64,000 bases of DNA. It comes from Echinometra lucunter (lineage: Eukaryota > Echinodermata > Echinoidea > Camarodonta > Echinometridae). Made by a program: the position numbers and the translations under genes. Where the stretch lies: the NCBI GenBank assembly GCA_029962745.1, contig CM057156.1, positions 28,288,291 to 28,352,290 of the forward strand, written 5' to 3'. The notes under the pieces are model-generated. The model was not told the DNA's origin and searched no databases. It saw only the letters and a list, made by a program, of their open reading frames with translations. This document shows positions 1 through 11,480 of this stretch, piece after piece. Every line of letters starts with the position of its first letter. Within the stretch, counting starts at the first letter, position 1.

Positions 1-809
1 TCTCTCACTCTCTGTCATTCAACTCAATAAAACTCTCCACGTTTTTGCCTTTTCTCTCTTTCTTTATATCTATCACTACACTGTCTCCCTTTTCTCTCTC
101 TCGCATTCTGTCAATTTCCGATTTTCTGGCCATGAATGTCCCCCTCCCCAATCCTGCATATGCGTTGAAAGACACACCCCTCTCCACAAAGCATTCTTGA
201 AGTATAACAGACTTTTAAACTGGCAGAGTTTTTCGTACATAATATGAAAGAATCATTTATTCTAGTGAAATTATTAAAATGCTAAATCTGATTCAATATC
301 TCTAATCAAATGCATGTTAATTTTATTAACACTCCCTCCCAAATAAAAGTAAAGGGGGAAGGGAAACTCTTCAACCTTTGCATTAGGACGGAAATTCCAA
401 GGGGGGTATGTCCTCACAATCGTGTACCCACAATTTGGAAGGTGGAGGCATTTTATCAAACGTAGCTTCCTCCCCGCCCATTTTTTTTTTTTTGGGGGGG
501 GGATTTTTAATATTTTCTTTTTTAGTGAAGTTTCAGATACAAGGAGACACCTATTGGAATTTCTTATGCTTCCCCTCACCTTTCAAGACAGATTTCCATC
601 CATGAGTGCAGTACGTAGTTTTGGCAACGTTTATGAAAATCAGCTTGAATACTGTCACATACATGACCAGTAGCAACTAATTCTCAGTATAGACTGCTAC
701 TTTCTAAGTCAATTACTTAGCATAAACGATTCGATTGTATTGGTGTTCATTGCGCTTACAACATACTGGCTTCCACCTCAAAAGGGAAGTTCATCTTCAA
801 ATATTTTAT
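1..809. other. Non-coding flank, CT-rich at the left edge
   Basis: Positions 1-110 are a TCTC-rich degenerate microsatellite. A T-run and G-run pair sits at 481-502. Short open frames here are low-complexity translations without plausible splice sites, so I see no gene. Confidence 0.5.
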
Positions 810-810
810 T

Positions 811-1612
811 ATAATAAAAGTTGAATGTGAGTAACATGACAGTGAAAATTTGACCATCACTCTATTATAGCAAGAAAGTCATAATTCATTTTCGACTATA
901 CTACTGGTCACAAGGATACTTTTGTATCTTTAAAAGTGAAATTGAGGGATTTGGTGGATTTTAAGAAAATTTTCAGTAAAATTATGTCAGTTTTTAAAAT
1001 TTCGGAGGGGGGGGGGGAGGGGCAACTGACCCCCTTCCCCCTGCCGCGTATGGCCATGGACGAGTATGAAATAAATTCTTATACTTAAAAAGTAACATGC
1101 AACAAAAAATATTGCATTTTGTAACATAATTTCTGTACCTATGAATTCTGTAGTTACGTCATATGGAAAATCAAGACTTTCATAGTGAAAAAAAAAATGC
1201 ATTTGTTCTACACATGCTAAAAAAAAAAAAATCATTTGTTATAATAAAAGTTGAATGTGAGTAACATGCCATCAAAGCAAAAAATATCACTCGGCTGAGG
1301 ACAAAAATGAGATGAATACATGGCCATATGCAGAAATTTTTTTCGGGGGGGGGGGGCAAGACACGTAAATTTTTTTTGGAAAAAACTTGGTCACAAGGAT
1401 GCTTCCCCTCTGCACCCCTTTCCCCTGCTGTGTACGGCCATGGATGAGTATGAAATAAATTCTTATACTTTAAAACTAACATGCAACAAAAATTATTGCA
1501 TATGGTAACACAATTTCTGTACCTTTGAATTACATAGTTACATCATATGGAAAATAAAGACTTTCAAACAAAAAAAAAAAAAAAAATGTGTGTGTTCTAC
1601 ACATTCTAAAAA
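811..1612. repeat. Imperfect tandem duplication of about 0.4 kb
   Basis: The motif ATAATAAAAGTTGAATGTGA occurs at 811 and 1241. The following blocks, such as GAGTATGAAATAAATTC at 1062 and 1446, repeat in the same order about 384-430 bp apart. Each unit contains a G-run element ending in a GTACGGCC or GTATGGCC type terminus. The copies differ by many substitutions and by A-run lengths, so the duplication is not very recent. Confidence 0.7.
1321..1440. mobile_element. MITE-like G-tract element with GGCCGTACGCAG-type ends (short copy)
   Basis: It starts TGGCCATATGCAGAAATTTT, then has a G-run and GCAAGACACGTAAATTTTTT, and ends CTGCTGTGTACGGCCA. The ends are imperfect inverted repeats. Longer relatives lie at 6331-6582, 30275-30518 (inverted) and 41486-41710. 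A partial one lies at about 900-1056. It has no coding capacity. A non-autonomous DNA transposon fits best. Confidence 0.6.
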
Positions 1613-2870
1613 ATCATTTCAGGTTATTTCTTAGTTTCACAAGAGACTCTAATTTCTCTTCATACGTAGTAGCCCACATTTGCAAGCATCAACCAATCTG
1701 CACAAAAGCTTTACTTTATATTGCTATAAGCCACAGAAAGACACTTGTAAAGTTTTAGATCTCAGTACATTCCCGTTTAGGACTGAGAAGGAAAAAAAAT
1801 AACACAAAACTTTTCTTTTATTTTCTTTGTTTTGTAAAGGGGCCTTCCTGATGCTTTAAGAGCAAAATCATTCATTTTTGACTTATTCTTTGGAATATTG
1901 TTGGAAATTTGATAACATGATAGTTTTACTTTATCTGTCATCTAAAATTGCAATTAGCTAATCTCTCTTCAAATTCTGAAACGATGTAGTGCAAATGCTT
2001 AAACATAACAATAAGTTTTGAACATTAAATTAGAATACTCAGCTAAATGCCCCTACCTTTCTTTGAAATATTTTATGGCCTGATGCCGAAAGTTTGAAGA
2101 TGTAATTGACTAACCTAATGGCAAATTTTAAAACTATACTGAATCCAAATCAGATTCACAATTTGGAGAGGGCATCTCCTATTTGCTCTTGACAATACCT
2201 GTTTTGGTGAAAAATGAACATCTAATGGGGAGAATAGACTACTCATTCAAAACAAAGTGCTAGGACCACACAAATAATATATAAAAAAAAGAACATCTTT
2301 TTAAATGTTCTGAAATTTTTGAAGAACTTTAGCCCAATAATGATTTGTTCCCATCAGATGCAAGGGTTTCAGTAGCTTATGGCAGTTGTCAGTGAAAATG
2401 AGACTCTTTTACAGGCTGCCCCGACTTCTTCACCATATGGCATATTCACAAAGAAATGTGTAACTTGAAAGGGGGAAAAATCAAAGAAAAAAGAATGCAA
2501 TGAAATGAGATAAGAGTCCTTTAACTCCACAATTCTTTGTTAACCAGAAGAAGAAAAACAAGGTGGGATATGGGAATATTTCCCCTTCCCCTTTCTAAAT
2601 TTCTGTCTATGCCAAAGCTAAATTTTAGGCTACTGCCATGGACACTGGCTGCCTGAAATTCCACCACCTATTTGGGCAGGCAGTAATATTGTATCTCTGC
2701 TCAGTCTGTGCTTCGTCTATTTTCTTGCCCTCAGCAGATGTAAATCTCTGCCCGTTTCTCTCTGTCTTTGCCAAAGATTGCGGTGTGATGATTCTTCGTA
2801 GCATGCATCATTTTGATTTTGCTCTGCAAAAGAAAATAAAATAAAGAGGAGAAAGTAAAGGAAGACAGAA
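1613..2870. other. AT-rich interval without a recognisable gene
   Basis: I found no exon with convincing splice sites and no conserved protein motif on either strand. The frame at 2638-2844 reads as random sequence. Confidence 0.45.
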
Positions 2871-2887
2871 GGGGGGGGGGGAGAGAG

Positions 2888-2920
<33 letters not shown>
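2871..2920. repeat. G-run plus (GA)n microsatellite
   Basis: Ten or so G residues are followed by an almost pure GA dinucleotide run. It accounts for the Leu/Ser-rich frame on the opposite strand. Confidence 0.9.
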
Positions 2921-2923
<3 letters not shown>

Positions 2924-4190
2924 AAGATAAAGGGAGGGCAGAGGAAATGAAAGAAAGACAAACAGAAATAGTTTATATTATCAGATTATTCATGCTTTCA
3001 GCTCCTTTCATTACTGAAAAACTGACATGTAAACTAACCTACATTTAAAGTGTCTTTACACTAGCAATTTTTAAAAACAAATGATAATGACTAAGCAGAT
3101 TAATTCAGTCAGTTCATAATTACTGGAAAAGAAATTATTTGAACCATTCCAATATTAAAAGAAATTTAGCCAAGGCTACATAAGGTTTATGTATGAATTG
3201 ATCTTATGATGCTGGTCACACATTCATCAGATAGAGACGGTTATACTCATGATATGATCTGTGCTTTAACAAAGAAGTTTAATAATGCAATATCAGTATG
3301 CAAAATTACCTCTAAATGCTGAAGTCAAACAAAAAAGCTAACATGACATCTGCCAACATTTCTTTCATGGCATATCCTGCCTCTCATGAAGCGAAGTTCT
3401 GTATTGAAGTTCTGTATCTTCAGTCTGTGTCAACTCCATCAAATCATTAATTATTGTCCAGCATCCTGTAATAAATATCAAATAGTAAATAATTATCATT
3501 GGATAAAAACAGTCCGTGGAGGAATCATGGAATGTTATCAAATCTATGTTTACTTCATCATGAATTCATGTGTACAAAACGATGAAACTTGCATTCCAAT
3601 ACAGGCAATTTAAGGGTAAATTTAAGCGCAGCCAACACACCCCCCCCCCCCCTCCCCAAAAAAACTATTAAAAAAAAAAAAGTAATGATGAACAATGAGG
3701 TTATCATTTCATATTTTCTTGAGATTGCTAGTTGCTAATAAAGGAAAAGTCTAAATTATCCATATGCACTATGTGAGGTTTTTAGTCTTATAATTAGTAG
3801 ATACCAGTGGATTTGTGGTCCAGTGCAGTCGTCCGAAATGATTACATAATCCTGCCAAAGGATTTCTCATACAGGCATTAACAAGTCTGCACAAGAAATA
3901 AGCACAACAATAATACTGGGGTAGGCCCTATACAGATTCTGCATGCAAAATTGTAACAATTTCTGATTTTCATTCAGTTTTTTCAACCAATTTATTGAAT
4001 TAACACTGGAATTCAGTTGATCTTCAGTAGATCTGGAACTAATTGAACAGAACCTAGATATATAGTCTTCTAGATCTAGAGACTAGAGCTCTAGATCCAG
4101 GTCTAACACTGACTGGACTAGACCCTAAATCTAAATCTTTTCTTGGCCTTGGGCTTGGGCCTGGTCTTACTCTTAGTTTGGAGGGGGAAC
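2921..4190. other. AT-rich interval, no gene seen
   Basis: It contains a C-run at 3641-3652. From about 4050 it becomes rich in CTAG and AGATCT words (4056-4140). Sequence of the same style flanks the related hairpin element at 34930. Confidence 0.45.
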
Positions 4191-4199
4191 TTTGGTTTG

Positions 4200-4340
4200 G
4201 GACTAACTTAGACCGAAGTGTTCTGTCTCTAACAGTTCGTCGTTAGCCTTGTATTTTGGTAGGGTCCGAGTGCCGACCCTACCAAAATACGAAGCTAACG
4301 ACGACGGTTAGAGACAGAACACTTCAGTCTAGGACTAACT
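4200..4340. mobile_element. Hairpin MITE, copy 1, with 9-bp target duplication
   Basis: The element spans 4209-4331 (123 bp) and is almost entirely palindromic. The left arm begins TAGACCGAAGTGTTCTGTCT and the right arm ends AACACTTCAGTCTA. It is flanked by perfect 9-bp direct repeats GGACTAACT at 4200-4208 and 4332-4340. A second copy at 34930-35078 has the same termini and a different 9-bp duplication. A 9-bp duplication is typical of Mutator-like transposons (established knowledge). Family assignment is inference. Confidence 0.85.
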
Positions 4341-5127
4341 TAGCTAGGCCTAGACTAATAGTACCCTAGAGTCTAGCTAGGGCAAGGCTTGGGTCAGGAT
4401 TTTTAATTCAAATATTTACTAATTTAGGCCTTTAGTCTTTACTTTACTTAAGGCAAACTGAAATTATTATCATTAAAAGAGCAGGCTCAAAAAATCTGAA
4501 TACAATTTGAAACGTGTGCACGAAGCCCCAAAATTTCAGCATGGGCCGCGGCTCTTGCTCCAGCCGAGGCCAGCCCTAGGCTCCTAGGCCGCCCGCCTCG
4601 GCTTTGCCCGAGTTGGCCGTGCCGTGGACGGCGCTAGCCACAAAATCAAAATAGTTCCCTTAACATTCCAGTGGTCCCTCATGCAGTATTTCTATGTCTG
4701 GTTTTTGTCTAAATTTACGCTATTTTCGTTAAAAATAACGAAATTTAAAAAATGGCAACCTTGAAAATAACATGCAAATATTTTTCCAACACATCATAAC
4801 CATCAGTACTGACAGAAAATGCGAAAATAATCTTTAATCGTCATTTTTCTCCCTAAAAGAACATGAAAATTGGATTTGTTAAACCGGCGTTTATTTACAT
4901 TGAAAAGACATTACGCAAACTCCACAGGATCAGACTTAATTGATATAAAAGTGATACAACTGTCCTAGAAAAATATTTTTTCAGGGAAAATGCGGTATCA
5001 GAACCAGAAAACGAAAAGAGAAAATTCGACTTACTGAAATTTCAGTGCATGTATCATTTCACCACAGACGCTGCTGAAGCAGAAAATCAGCCGAGGGAAC
5101 TATTTTTGAGCTCCATGAAATAACTGA
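4341..5127. other. Non-coding interval with a short CpG-rich patch
   Basis: Positions 4545-4640 are GC- and CpG-rich, including GGGCCGCGGC and GGACGGCGCTAGCC, within AT-rich surroundings. No open frame of note lies here. It could be the distal part of the promoter-like region that follows. Confidence 0.4.
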
Positions 5128-5265
5128 CCAATCAGAAACGACTTCCGTTTTCGTCACTCTCTCTATAAATCCACTCTGGAGAACCTCAGAGAACCTGTCC
5201 ACCCGCGGGCGGACAGGTTCTCGGGATCGCGCCATCACTCGACTTGACGTGTACAGTGAGTTTGG
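5128..5265 (+). promoter_or_regulatory. TATA-containing promoter-like region with a 34-bp palindrome
   Basis: It has a CCAAT-type motif CCAATCAGA at 5128-5136, a TATA-like CTATAAAT at 5163-5170, and an imperfect palindrome at 5189-5222 centred on CCGCGG with arms GAGAACCTGTCC and GGACAGGTTCTC. A donor-like GTGAGT lies at about 5255. The spacing resembles a core promoter with a start site near 5195, but I find no coding exon downstream. It may instead be a promoter inside a dead transposon. Confidence 0.35.
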
Positions 5266-5439
5266 CAGCTGTTTCAGGGAATATAAAACTTCATAAAAAG
5301 AGTCCAGAATCTAGACTAATAGAATACTGGCCGAGAATCAAATAAACTATTAGGAGGAAAATTATTTATCTTGATATTGTGGGTGGATAAATCTCAGCGA
5401 TGTTTTACCATGTTTACGAGAAGCGGTGATGATTCCATT

Positions 5440-6230
5440 ACAAAAACATATGAATGATAAAATATCATTGGACAAAGCAATGCAATGATTTTGATCCATT
5501 ACTGACAAAATATCAGTTCGATGTTTATATTATTTACTGTAAACTAAACTTGCATCGAAGAAAATCAATGATAGTGTTGAGGTTAAATACAAACATAATC
5601 ATCAAGATGTTCATTTTGATTTTTTTTCTTTCACCCATGAGTACAAAATTTCTGGATTTTGGGTAATCAGCGGTTATGAATCAATGTTATTTATGTTAAT
5701 AAATCTCTCTTTCCCTTTCTCTCTCTCTCTCTCTCTCTACCTCCCTCCAATTACAACCTCTCTTCCTTTATCTCTCTCTCTCCCAATAATATTCTCTCTC
5801 GTTATCATCTGCATAATATGTGAATGGGCATATGGATTCAATATAAGTCTTTGTTTTTCCTTCTTGTTCATATGGTATTTAAAATTTTTTTTATTGTTAT
5901 GAAATACATATTCGCTCTTGTGTAAATTGATCATTTCAGCTTGTGCTGTCCGTTATAAATAAATAAATTTTTCGATATCGCAAACAAAGATGTCCATCAA
6001 TAAATAAAGTAATAGGATCCCTGTGGCTCATAAAACATTTTGATAACTATATATTACTTTAGTTAGACATAATATACATTCCACAAGTTGAAAAAATAGA
6101 AGTGTAGACACAAAACTGTTTGTTGAAATCTTGGATTATGACACATCTGTAGAAACAAAAGTGGGTTTTTTTCAGCACGATACCATCACGTATTCAGGCT
6201 TTGAAGTTTTATGGAAAGGGGTCCGAGGAT
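5440..6230. repeat. Dispersed repeat, copy 1
   Basis: The block with GCAATGATTTTGATCCATTA near 5484 and the block TGTGGCTCATAAAACATTTT near 6021 recur in the same order at 6890-7810. Its last part (6119-6225, TTTGTTGAAATCTTGGATTA) recurs almost unchanged at 9856-9962. A CT microsatellite lies at 5718-5738. No coding frame survives. It is probably an old transposon. Confidence 0.65.
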
Positions 6231-6330
6231 GTATTAAAAAAAGAAAAGAGTTTGGAAATTGACATGGGAGACGGGTAGCCTTGAGAGGGGGAGGGTGCTG
6301 CTGCCCCTTACATCTTCTATTAAGAGAGCA

Positions 6331-6582
6331 GGGCCGTACACAGAATTTTTTTCCTGGGGAGGCAAGACGCGTAAAAATTTTTTGAAGAAACTCGAAAGCG
6401 AGGGAGCGAAGCGACCGAGCTGGTCATGAGGGCTCTTTGCAGTTTCAAAAGTGAAATCAAAGGATTTAGGTGCACACTTTTGGTGAATTTTGTGAAAATT
6501 TTCAGTAAAAAATGTAAGTTTTCAAAATTTCTGGGGGGGGGGGGGGGCAACTGTTTCCTCCCCCCCCCCCGCTGCGTACGGC
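6331..6582. mobile_element. MITE-like G-tract element with GGCCGTACGCAG ends (full copy)
   Basis: It starts GGGCCGTACACAG and ends GCTGCGTACGGC, so the termini are inverted repeats. The interior has GAGCGAAGCGACCGAGCTGG at about 6403, then a tract shared with 30300-30420 and 41585-41660, then long G and C runs. No open frame. The size of about 250 bp suits a non-autonomous element. Confidence 0.75.
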
Positions 6583-6671
6583 AAGAGAGATAAAGAGATA
6601 TGAGATTCATTGTCAAATGACAGCACTTGAGATCGACCAATCTATTTTTTTTTTCAAGATTTACGGACGTT

Positions 6672-6849
6672 AATGAAAAGTGAAGCCTTTGTAACAAGAA
6701 AATATGAAATTAACGAATTCATCAGCAAAAATATAATGGTAAAATATCTACCAATGAAATATCTACTAATGAAAAGTGAAGCCTTTGTAACAAGAAAATA
6801 TGAAATTAACGAATTCATCAGCAAAAATATAATGGTAAAATATCTATGA
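6672..6849. repeat. 97-bp direct tandem duplication
   Basis: GAAGCCTTTGTAACAAGAAA at 6681 recurs at 6778. The blocks between are nearly identical, so the duplication is recent. A diverged relative lies at about 10190. Confidence 0.85.
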
Positions 6850-6889
6850 ACATTATACTTTCATTCATTATTTTGTTGGAAATGGAAAT

Positions 6890-7810
6890 AAATGAAATAA
6901 AGTGAAATGGAATAACACAATGATTTTGATCGATTACTGATTAAAGTTTCACATTTCTTATTTATTATATACTGAACAAAGGTATGAATTATATCGCTTA
7001 ATGGAACTGCTTAAGTATAAATAAGCTCTTATAAATATTCATCAAAGAAAATTAATAATAGTTTTGAGCACTGCATGAGTGTCATTCTGACAGACATGAG
7101 GGCTATACCAGAACACATTATCATTATCATTATTATTATTATCATTATTATTATCGTTATTATCATTATCATTATCATTATTATTATCATTATTATGATT
7201 ATTATCATTATTATCATTATCATTATTATTATCATTATTATCATCATTATTATCATCATTATTATTATCATTATTATTATATTATTATTATTGTTGTTGT
7301 TATTATGATGATGATGATGATGACGATGATGAAAACATACGTATACTGGAAAATCAACAAGAAGTTCATTTTGATTTGTTCACCTATGACAGAAAAAAAA
7401 TCAGGAATTTATCTTAATTATGTTTAATTTTCTGATATTGCACAAAAGTAATCTGTCTTAGAAGTAGTTTGAATGCGCAAAAGAATGCCAGTGGTTCATA
7501 ACAAAATTTGATGACCATATATTTTAGGTGGCATCTGCGTAAACTATGCTATTCCAAAAAGATCCGGCGAAATTGGCGAATATATCAAGGGGTTTGTGGA
7601 GAGGCAGAAAGCGCAATTTGTACTTGGATAAAGGCATTGGCTAACTTTGTGAGCAGCTGATTTAAAAAGATGTCTATCAAGAAATAAAACAAAAAGATCC
7701 ATGTGGCTCATTAAACATTTTGATAACCATATATTACTTTAGTTAGACACAATATATACATACCACATGTTGAAAAAAATAGAAGTTTTGACATTAAAGA
7801 GGCCAACAAA
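6890..7810. repeat. Dispersed repeat, copy 2, interrupted by a microsatellite
   Basis: AACACAATGATTTTGATCGA at about 6913 matches 49990-50010 and, more distantly, 5484. The tail at 7660-7800 matches 5985-6110. The (ATT/ATC)n array at 7117-7290 interrupts it. Confidence 0.65.
7117..7325. repeat. (ATT/ATC)n then (GAT)n microsatellite
   Basis: A trinucleotide run of ATT and ATC of about 170 bp is followed by GATGATGATGATGATGACGA. Long Ile or Ile/Met frames on both strands are artefacts of it. Confidence 0.95.
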
Positions 7811-9850
7811 TGGGAAATCATGGGGGAAACGAATTTGCAAAAGGCTTGTTTACTTGTACACTATAATCCGTCGTTATGCGAGCCCGTCGGACTAATGCGA
7901 TAACAGTTCGGATAGCACGAAGTTTACCGAACTCAACCTAGTCATACATTTCGGGTTCTCACATTTCTCAACAACTCTAAGTGTTTAGACTCTTAACGGG
8001 TCTCATCGTGTTCACTCGAAGAAACGTCTTGTATAATGCTCCAACATTTCAAAATACAAAATATAGTTTACTTCTGTCAAAGGTACATAGCATCTTTTAT
8101 AATTGCAGGTGCTTGTAATTCTTAAGCAGGTCAGTTTTGTATAGTGGCTGGGGTTTGCTATACCATGCAGTCTTTTGTTAGGTCATGGTAGAGCGGTTTT
8201 CTGCTAGGTTGGGAAAGCTAAGGCAAGCTCGGGCAATGCATGCATGCTAGCGCTGCCATTTTGTTAGAAGCTGTTGAGCTGCTAAGATTGCTGCAGTATT
8301 TGGCAGCTGCAAAACTGCCAGAGAGCCACACCCAAGATGCCAGGGTAGGCAGCCTGTGTTTCCGTAAGCAGGACTTTTCCAATCAGACTGTAAGTAGTAT
8401 TTTCCTTGTTTTGAGATATTTTTGTATCAAAATGTATGTCTGATTTTTGAGCAAAGATTTGAGTCTTTTTCCTGACATTGTTAGAACTGTACAAGAGGTC
8501 TAAAGATTGACTTATTATAAACAGTTTTATTATAGAATTTTCATATTTGAGAATACTGAATAATTATTCATATTCCATGTTATATCGAGAGAGTAAACTG
8601 ATTGATATTTATGTGTATTTAATTAAATCACACTTGGCGAGTTTGCTTGTCGATAATTTTACATAATTTAATTTTGATTGCGAAAGGAAATGTTCGGATA
8701 GTCTTAGCCATAGACTTCTGTATTTGTTTCTATAGATTTCATTAAAGTTGTTATTTGAAATCATCCCTAGAATTGAACAATTATACATTGATTATTGATT
8801 ATACATGTACATGTTTGAATTATATATTGATTATTGATTATACAAGTACATGTTTGATATATAAAAGGAGATAGTCTTTACAGATATGACGTCATCTCGT
8901 ATTGATAAATATTGTATTGTAGATGGCGGAATTTCTGGATCCTATAGTCAAAGGATTCACGATTTCACAGTTTGTGAAATGATCTGATATACCTGTCCGG
9001 TTCGTCGGTTTTGAGGTGCGATGAGAATAGTCGTTCAGCCAAGCTTCAACACGACTTCAGGGCAACGACGGAGCTCCTTCAGGGAAGGACATCGCAACCT
9101 CCACTTCATCGTGTTCACCGTTTTCTTCAGTTCATCACGCCCGATGTAGGAATTTTCGTTATATTTTACTCTTCGGACTCGGCATAGAAACTACATTCAG
9201 AAAGCGATATTCACGTGAACATTTATTTTCTTTAACAGGCCTAAACGTTAACTCCTTATTAATATTTAAACGGGAATCATAATGCACATGTGCTAAAAGA
9301 AATTATATTATTCAGATTCATATTGTTAGACTGTTTAAACTGTTAACCAGATTATTGAAACAATTGTATTATATTCTGAATTCATTTGAAGATTTATAAT
9401 CCCAGATGGGATTTTGTCTTATTAAACCGAATATTAACTTTACATAACTGTTTCTAGAATTAATTTTTTCTTGGTTTTTGAGAGTTGGTCAAATAACCTA
9501 TATCTAGATAAACTTGTCAAAGTCCTCTGGACATATCCAGATGTGACAACTTCTGATTTGTTAGTCTAGCCATCAAACTTCATTGCCTTTCCCCGACACG
9601 TCGTCACCGCGGATTACGTAACACCCCTTAGGCTCTCCTAGGGAGCTGGCCATGTAATGGTTTTTCCATATGACTAGCTGTTTATCAGCTTTTTCATTGC
9701 GTGAAATTTGAAAAACCTACGGCAATAAATCACAGTTGTTTAAAATGGATTATCCCTTTTCTTGAAACTCGAGCGGCCGACTACATTGCCCCTCTCTCAT
9801 CCGAGATCACCCTTCCTTTCCCCATGATTTCTCATTTTCTAGCCCCTTTA
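7811..9850. other. Non-coding interval with a short local duplication
   Basis: A roughly 43-bp direct repeat lies at 8777-8862 (TATTGATTATTGATTATACA twice). CCAATCAGA occurs at 8379-8387. The stretch 8990-9160 is richer in CG and could be part of an old LTR or an untranslated exon, but no motif decides this. I see no gene. Confidence 0.4.
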
Positions 9851-9855
9851 AACTG

Positions 9856-10350
9856 TTTGTTGAAATCTTGGATTGTGACACATCTGTAGAAACGAAAGTG
9901 GGTTTTTTCCCAGCACGATACCATCACGTATTCAGGCTTTGAAGTTTTATGGAAAGGGGTCAGGATGTATTAATAAAGAAAAGAGTTTGGAAATTGACAT
10001 GAGTGATGGGAGCCTTGAGAGAGGGAGGGGCTGCTGCCCTTTTAGTTCTTTCCATAAAGAGAGGTAAAGTTCTTTGCATCCTCATATTCATTTCAAACAT
10101 CCAAATATAAGATACATGTATAATGACAGCATTTACCTGATCGATCGATCCTGTATTCTTCTCTTTTTTTTTTCATTACGGATATTAATGAAAAGTAAAG
10201 CCCTTGTAACAAGAAGAATGATAATGTAGCATTGACGATTTCATCAACGCCCATTATCATGATTATAACTGGTAAAGTATCCATGAGCATCATACTTTCA
10301 TTAATTTATATGCTGAAATAGAAATGAATAAATAAAATGAAGTGAAATGG
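9856..10350. repeat. Dispersed repeat, copy 3 (partial)
   Basis: 9856-9962 repeats 6119-6225 almost base for base. 10180-10300 is a diverged relative of 6660-6850 (ATGAAAAGTAAAGCCCTTGT). Confidence 0.7.
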
Positions 10351-10767
10351 CATGGGTAACAATCAGGGAGGGGGGATGGGGGATATATCTCCCCAATATT
10401 TTGATCAGGGGTGATGGCCTGTACAATCATTCCCCCAATAAAAAAGGAAGTAAAGACAAAGACAAAGAGAATGAAGAATAAAGAAGCAATTTCTTGTTAA
10501 AAGGAAGGGAAAAGGAAAAGGCTTTCAGCGCTCGCTCGCATTTTAAGTATTCAACCGATGAGGTTGTAATACTATCTTTAAGAAAGTAAATCGGTTTGCA
10601 TCTTTTCTTTCTGTCAAATAGTATGCTATTATTGTTCTACACGCATTTAATATATTTTATTATCTTAACCAATGCCAGGTACTATTTTTTTTTTATCAGG
10701 ATTTATTATGAAATGAAACTGATTTGCATCTTGTTTTTCTATCCAACATTATGTACTGTTATAATAT

Positions 10768-10796
10768 GGGCCGCGTCGCGACAAAAGGGCCCTTAG
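10768..10796. repeat. 29-bp inverted repeat, left arm (partner at 26439-26467)
   Basis: It reads GGGCCGCGTCGCGACAAAAG then GGCCCTTAG. Its reverse complement occurs at 26439-26467 with one mismatch. The word is GC-rich inside AT-rich DNA, so chance is unlikely. The two arms may be the ends of one 15.7 kb element or of two separate insertions. Confidence 0.7.
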
Positions 10797-11365
10797 GGCA
10801 AAATTTTTCAAAAATGAGATTTCAACACTATTTTGTAGTATAAATGCTGCAGAATCTGAATATGCAAACGGTTTTCCAAAATTCCGTCCCTAGTGTCTAA
10901 ATCGAGGAATTTGAAAAAAGCATGTTTTTTGCTCCATGCGCGCTATTCTGACATTCGCGCGTGACCAAGGTTAAACAAGTCATTCCCCGATACCATTTTC
11001 GCCAAGATTCCTAACGTGTCTAAGGGGCTACTTAAACGTTCTCCTAGTACCATGACGGATATTTACATTATATAATAGAGAGAATATTATTTTCCTTGTT
11101 ATCTTTGTCTTCTCAAAACCCTATATTACCTCAAAATGACTTTAAAATGACCTTGAAATGACTGTACACGTCCGTGAGACGGCCTTGAAATTGGCTTTCA
11201 AATTGCTTGCATTTCCAATCATAATCAAGCTCATATCAATTTTTTTTTCATAAACAATTATATTACGTAGAAAGATATAAATAGATAATAAAGCTATTCT
11301 GTTGCGAGTATAAAATATTATATTATGCAAAGATTACAGAAAAGGGGAGGGGTCATATTTCAGGG
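10797..11365. other. AT-rich interval, no gene seen
   Basis: No splice-supported exon or protein motif is visible on either strand. It is the left interior flank of the 29-bp inverted repeat. Confidence 0.4.
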
Positions 11366-11480
11366 CAGAGACGGCGGAACGTCAGGCTCGTACAATGAAG
11401 GTGGAGGGGCACCTATTATTTGGCAGACAAAAGGTGCCCCTCCACTTTCTTTGTCCGAGCCCGATGTTCTGCCGCCTCTG
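11366..11480. mobile_element. Hairpin element with 49-bp arms
   Basis: The left arm 11366-11414 (CAGAGACGGCGGAACGTCAG onward to GGGGCACCT) pairs with the right arm 11432-11480 (AGGTGCCCCTCCACTTTCTT onward to GCCGCCTCTG) at about 80% identity by eye. The loop is only about 17 bp. Open frames here are by-products. It resembles an old foldback MITE. Confidence 0.7.

Noticed and set aside
1..187. 60-residue charged minus-strand frame at the left edge
   Set aside because: It is the complement of a TCTC-rich degenerate microsatellite, which by itself gives Glu/Arg/Lys-rich translation.
7075..7308. Long Ile-rich open frames on both strands
   Set aside because: They are direct translations of the (ATT/ATC)n microsatellite. 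The same applies to 57982-58311.
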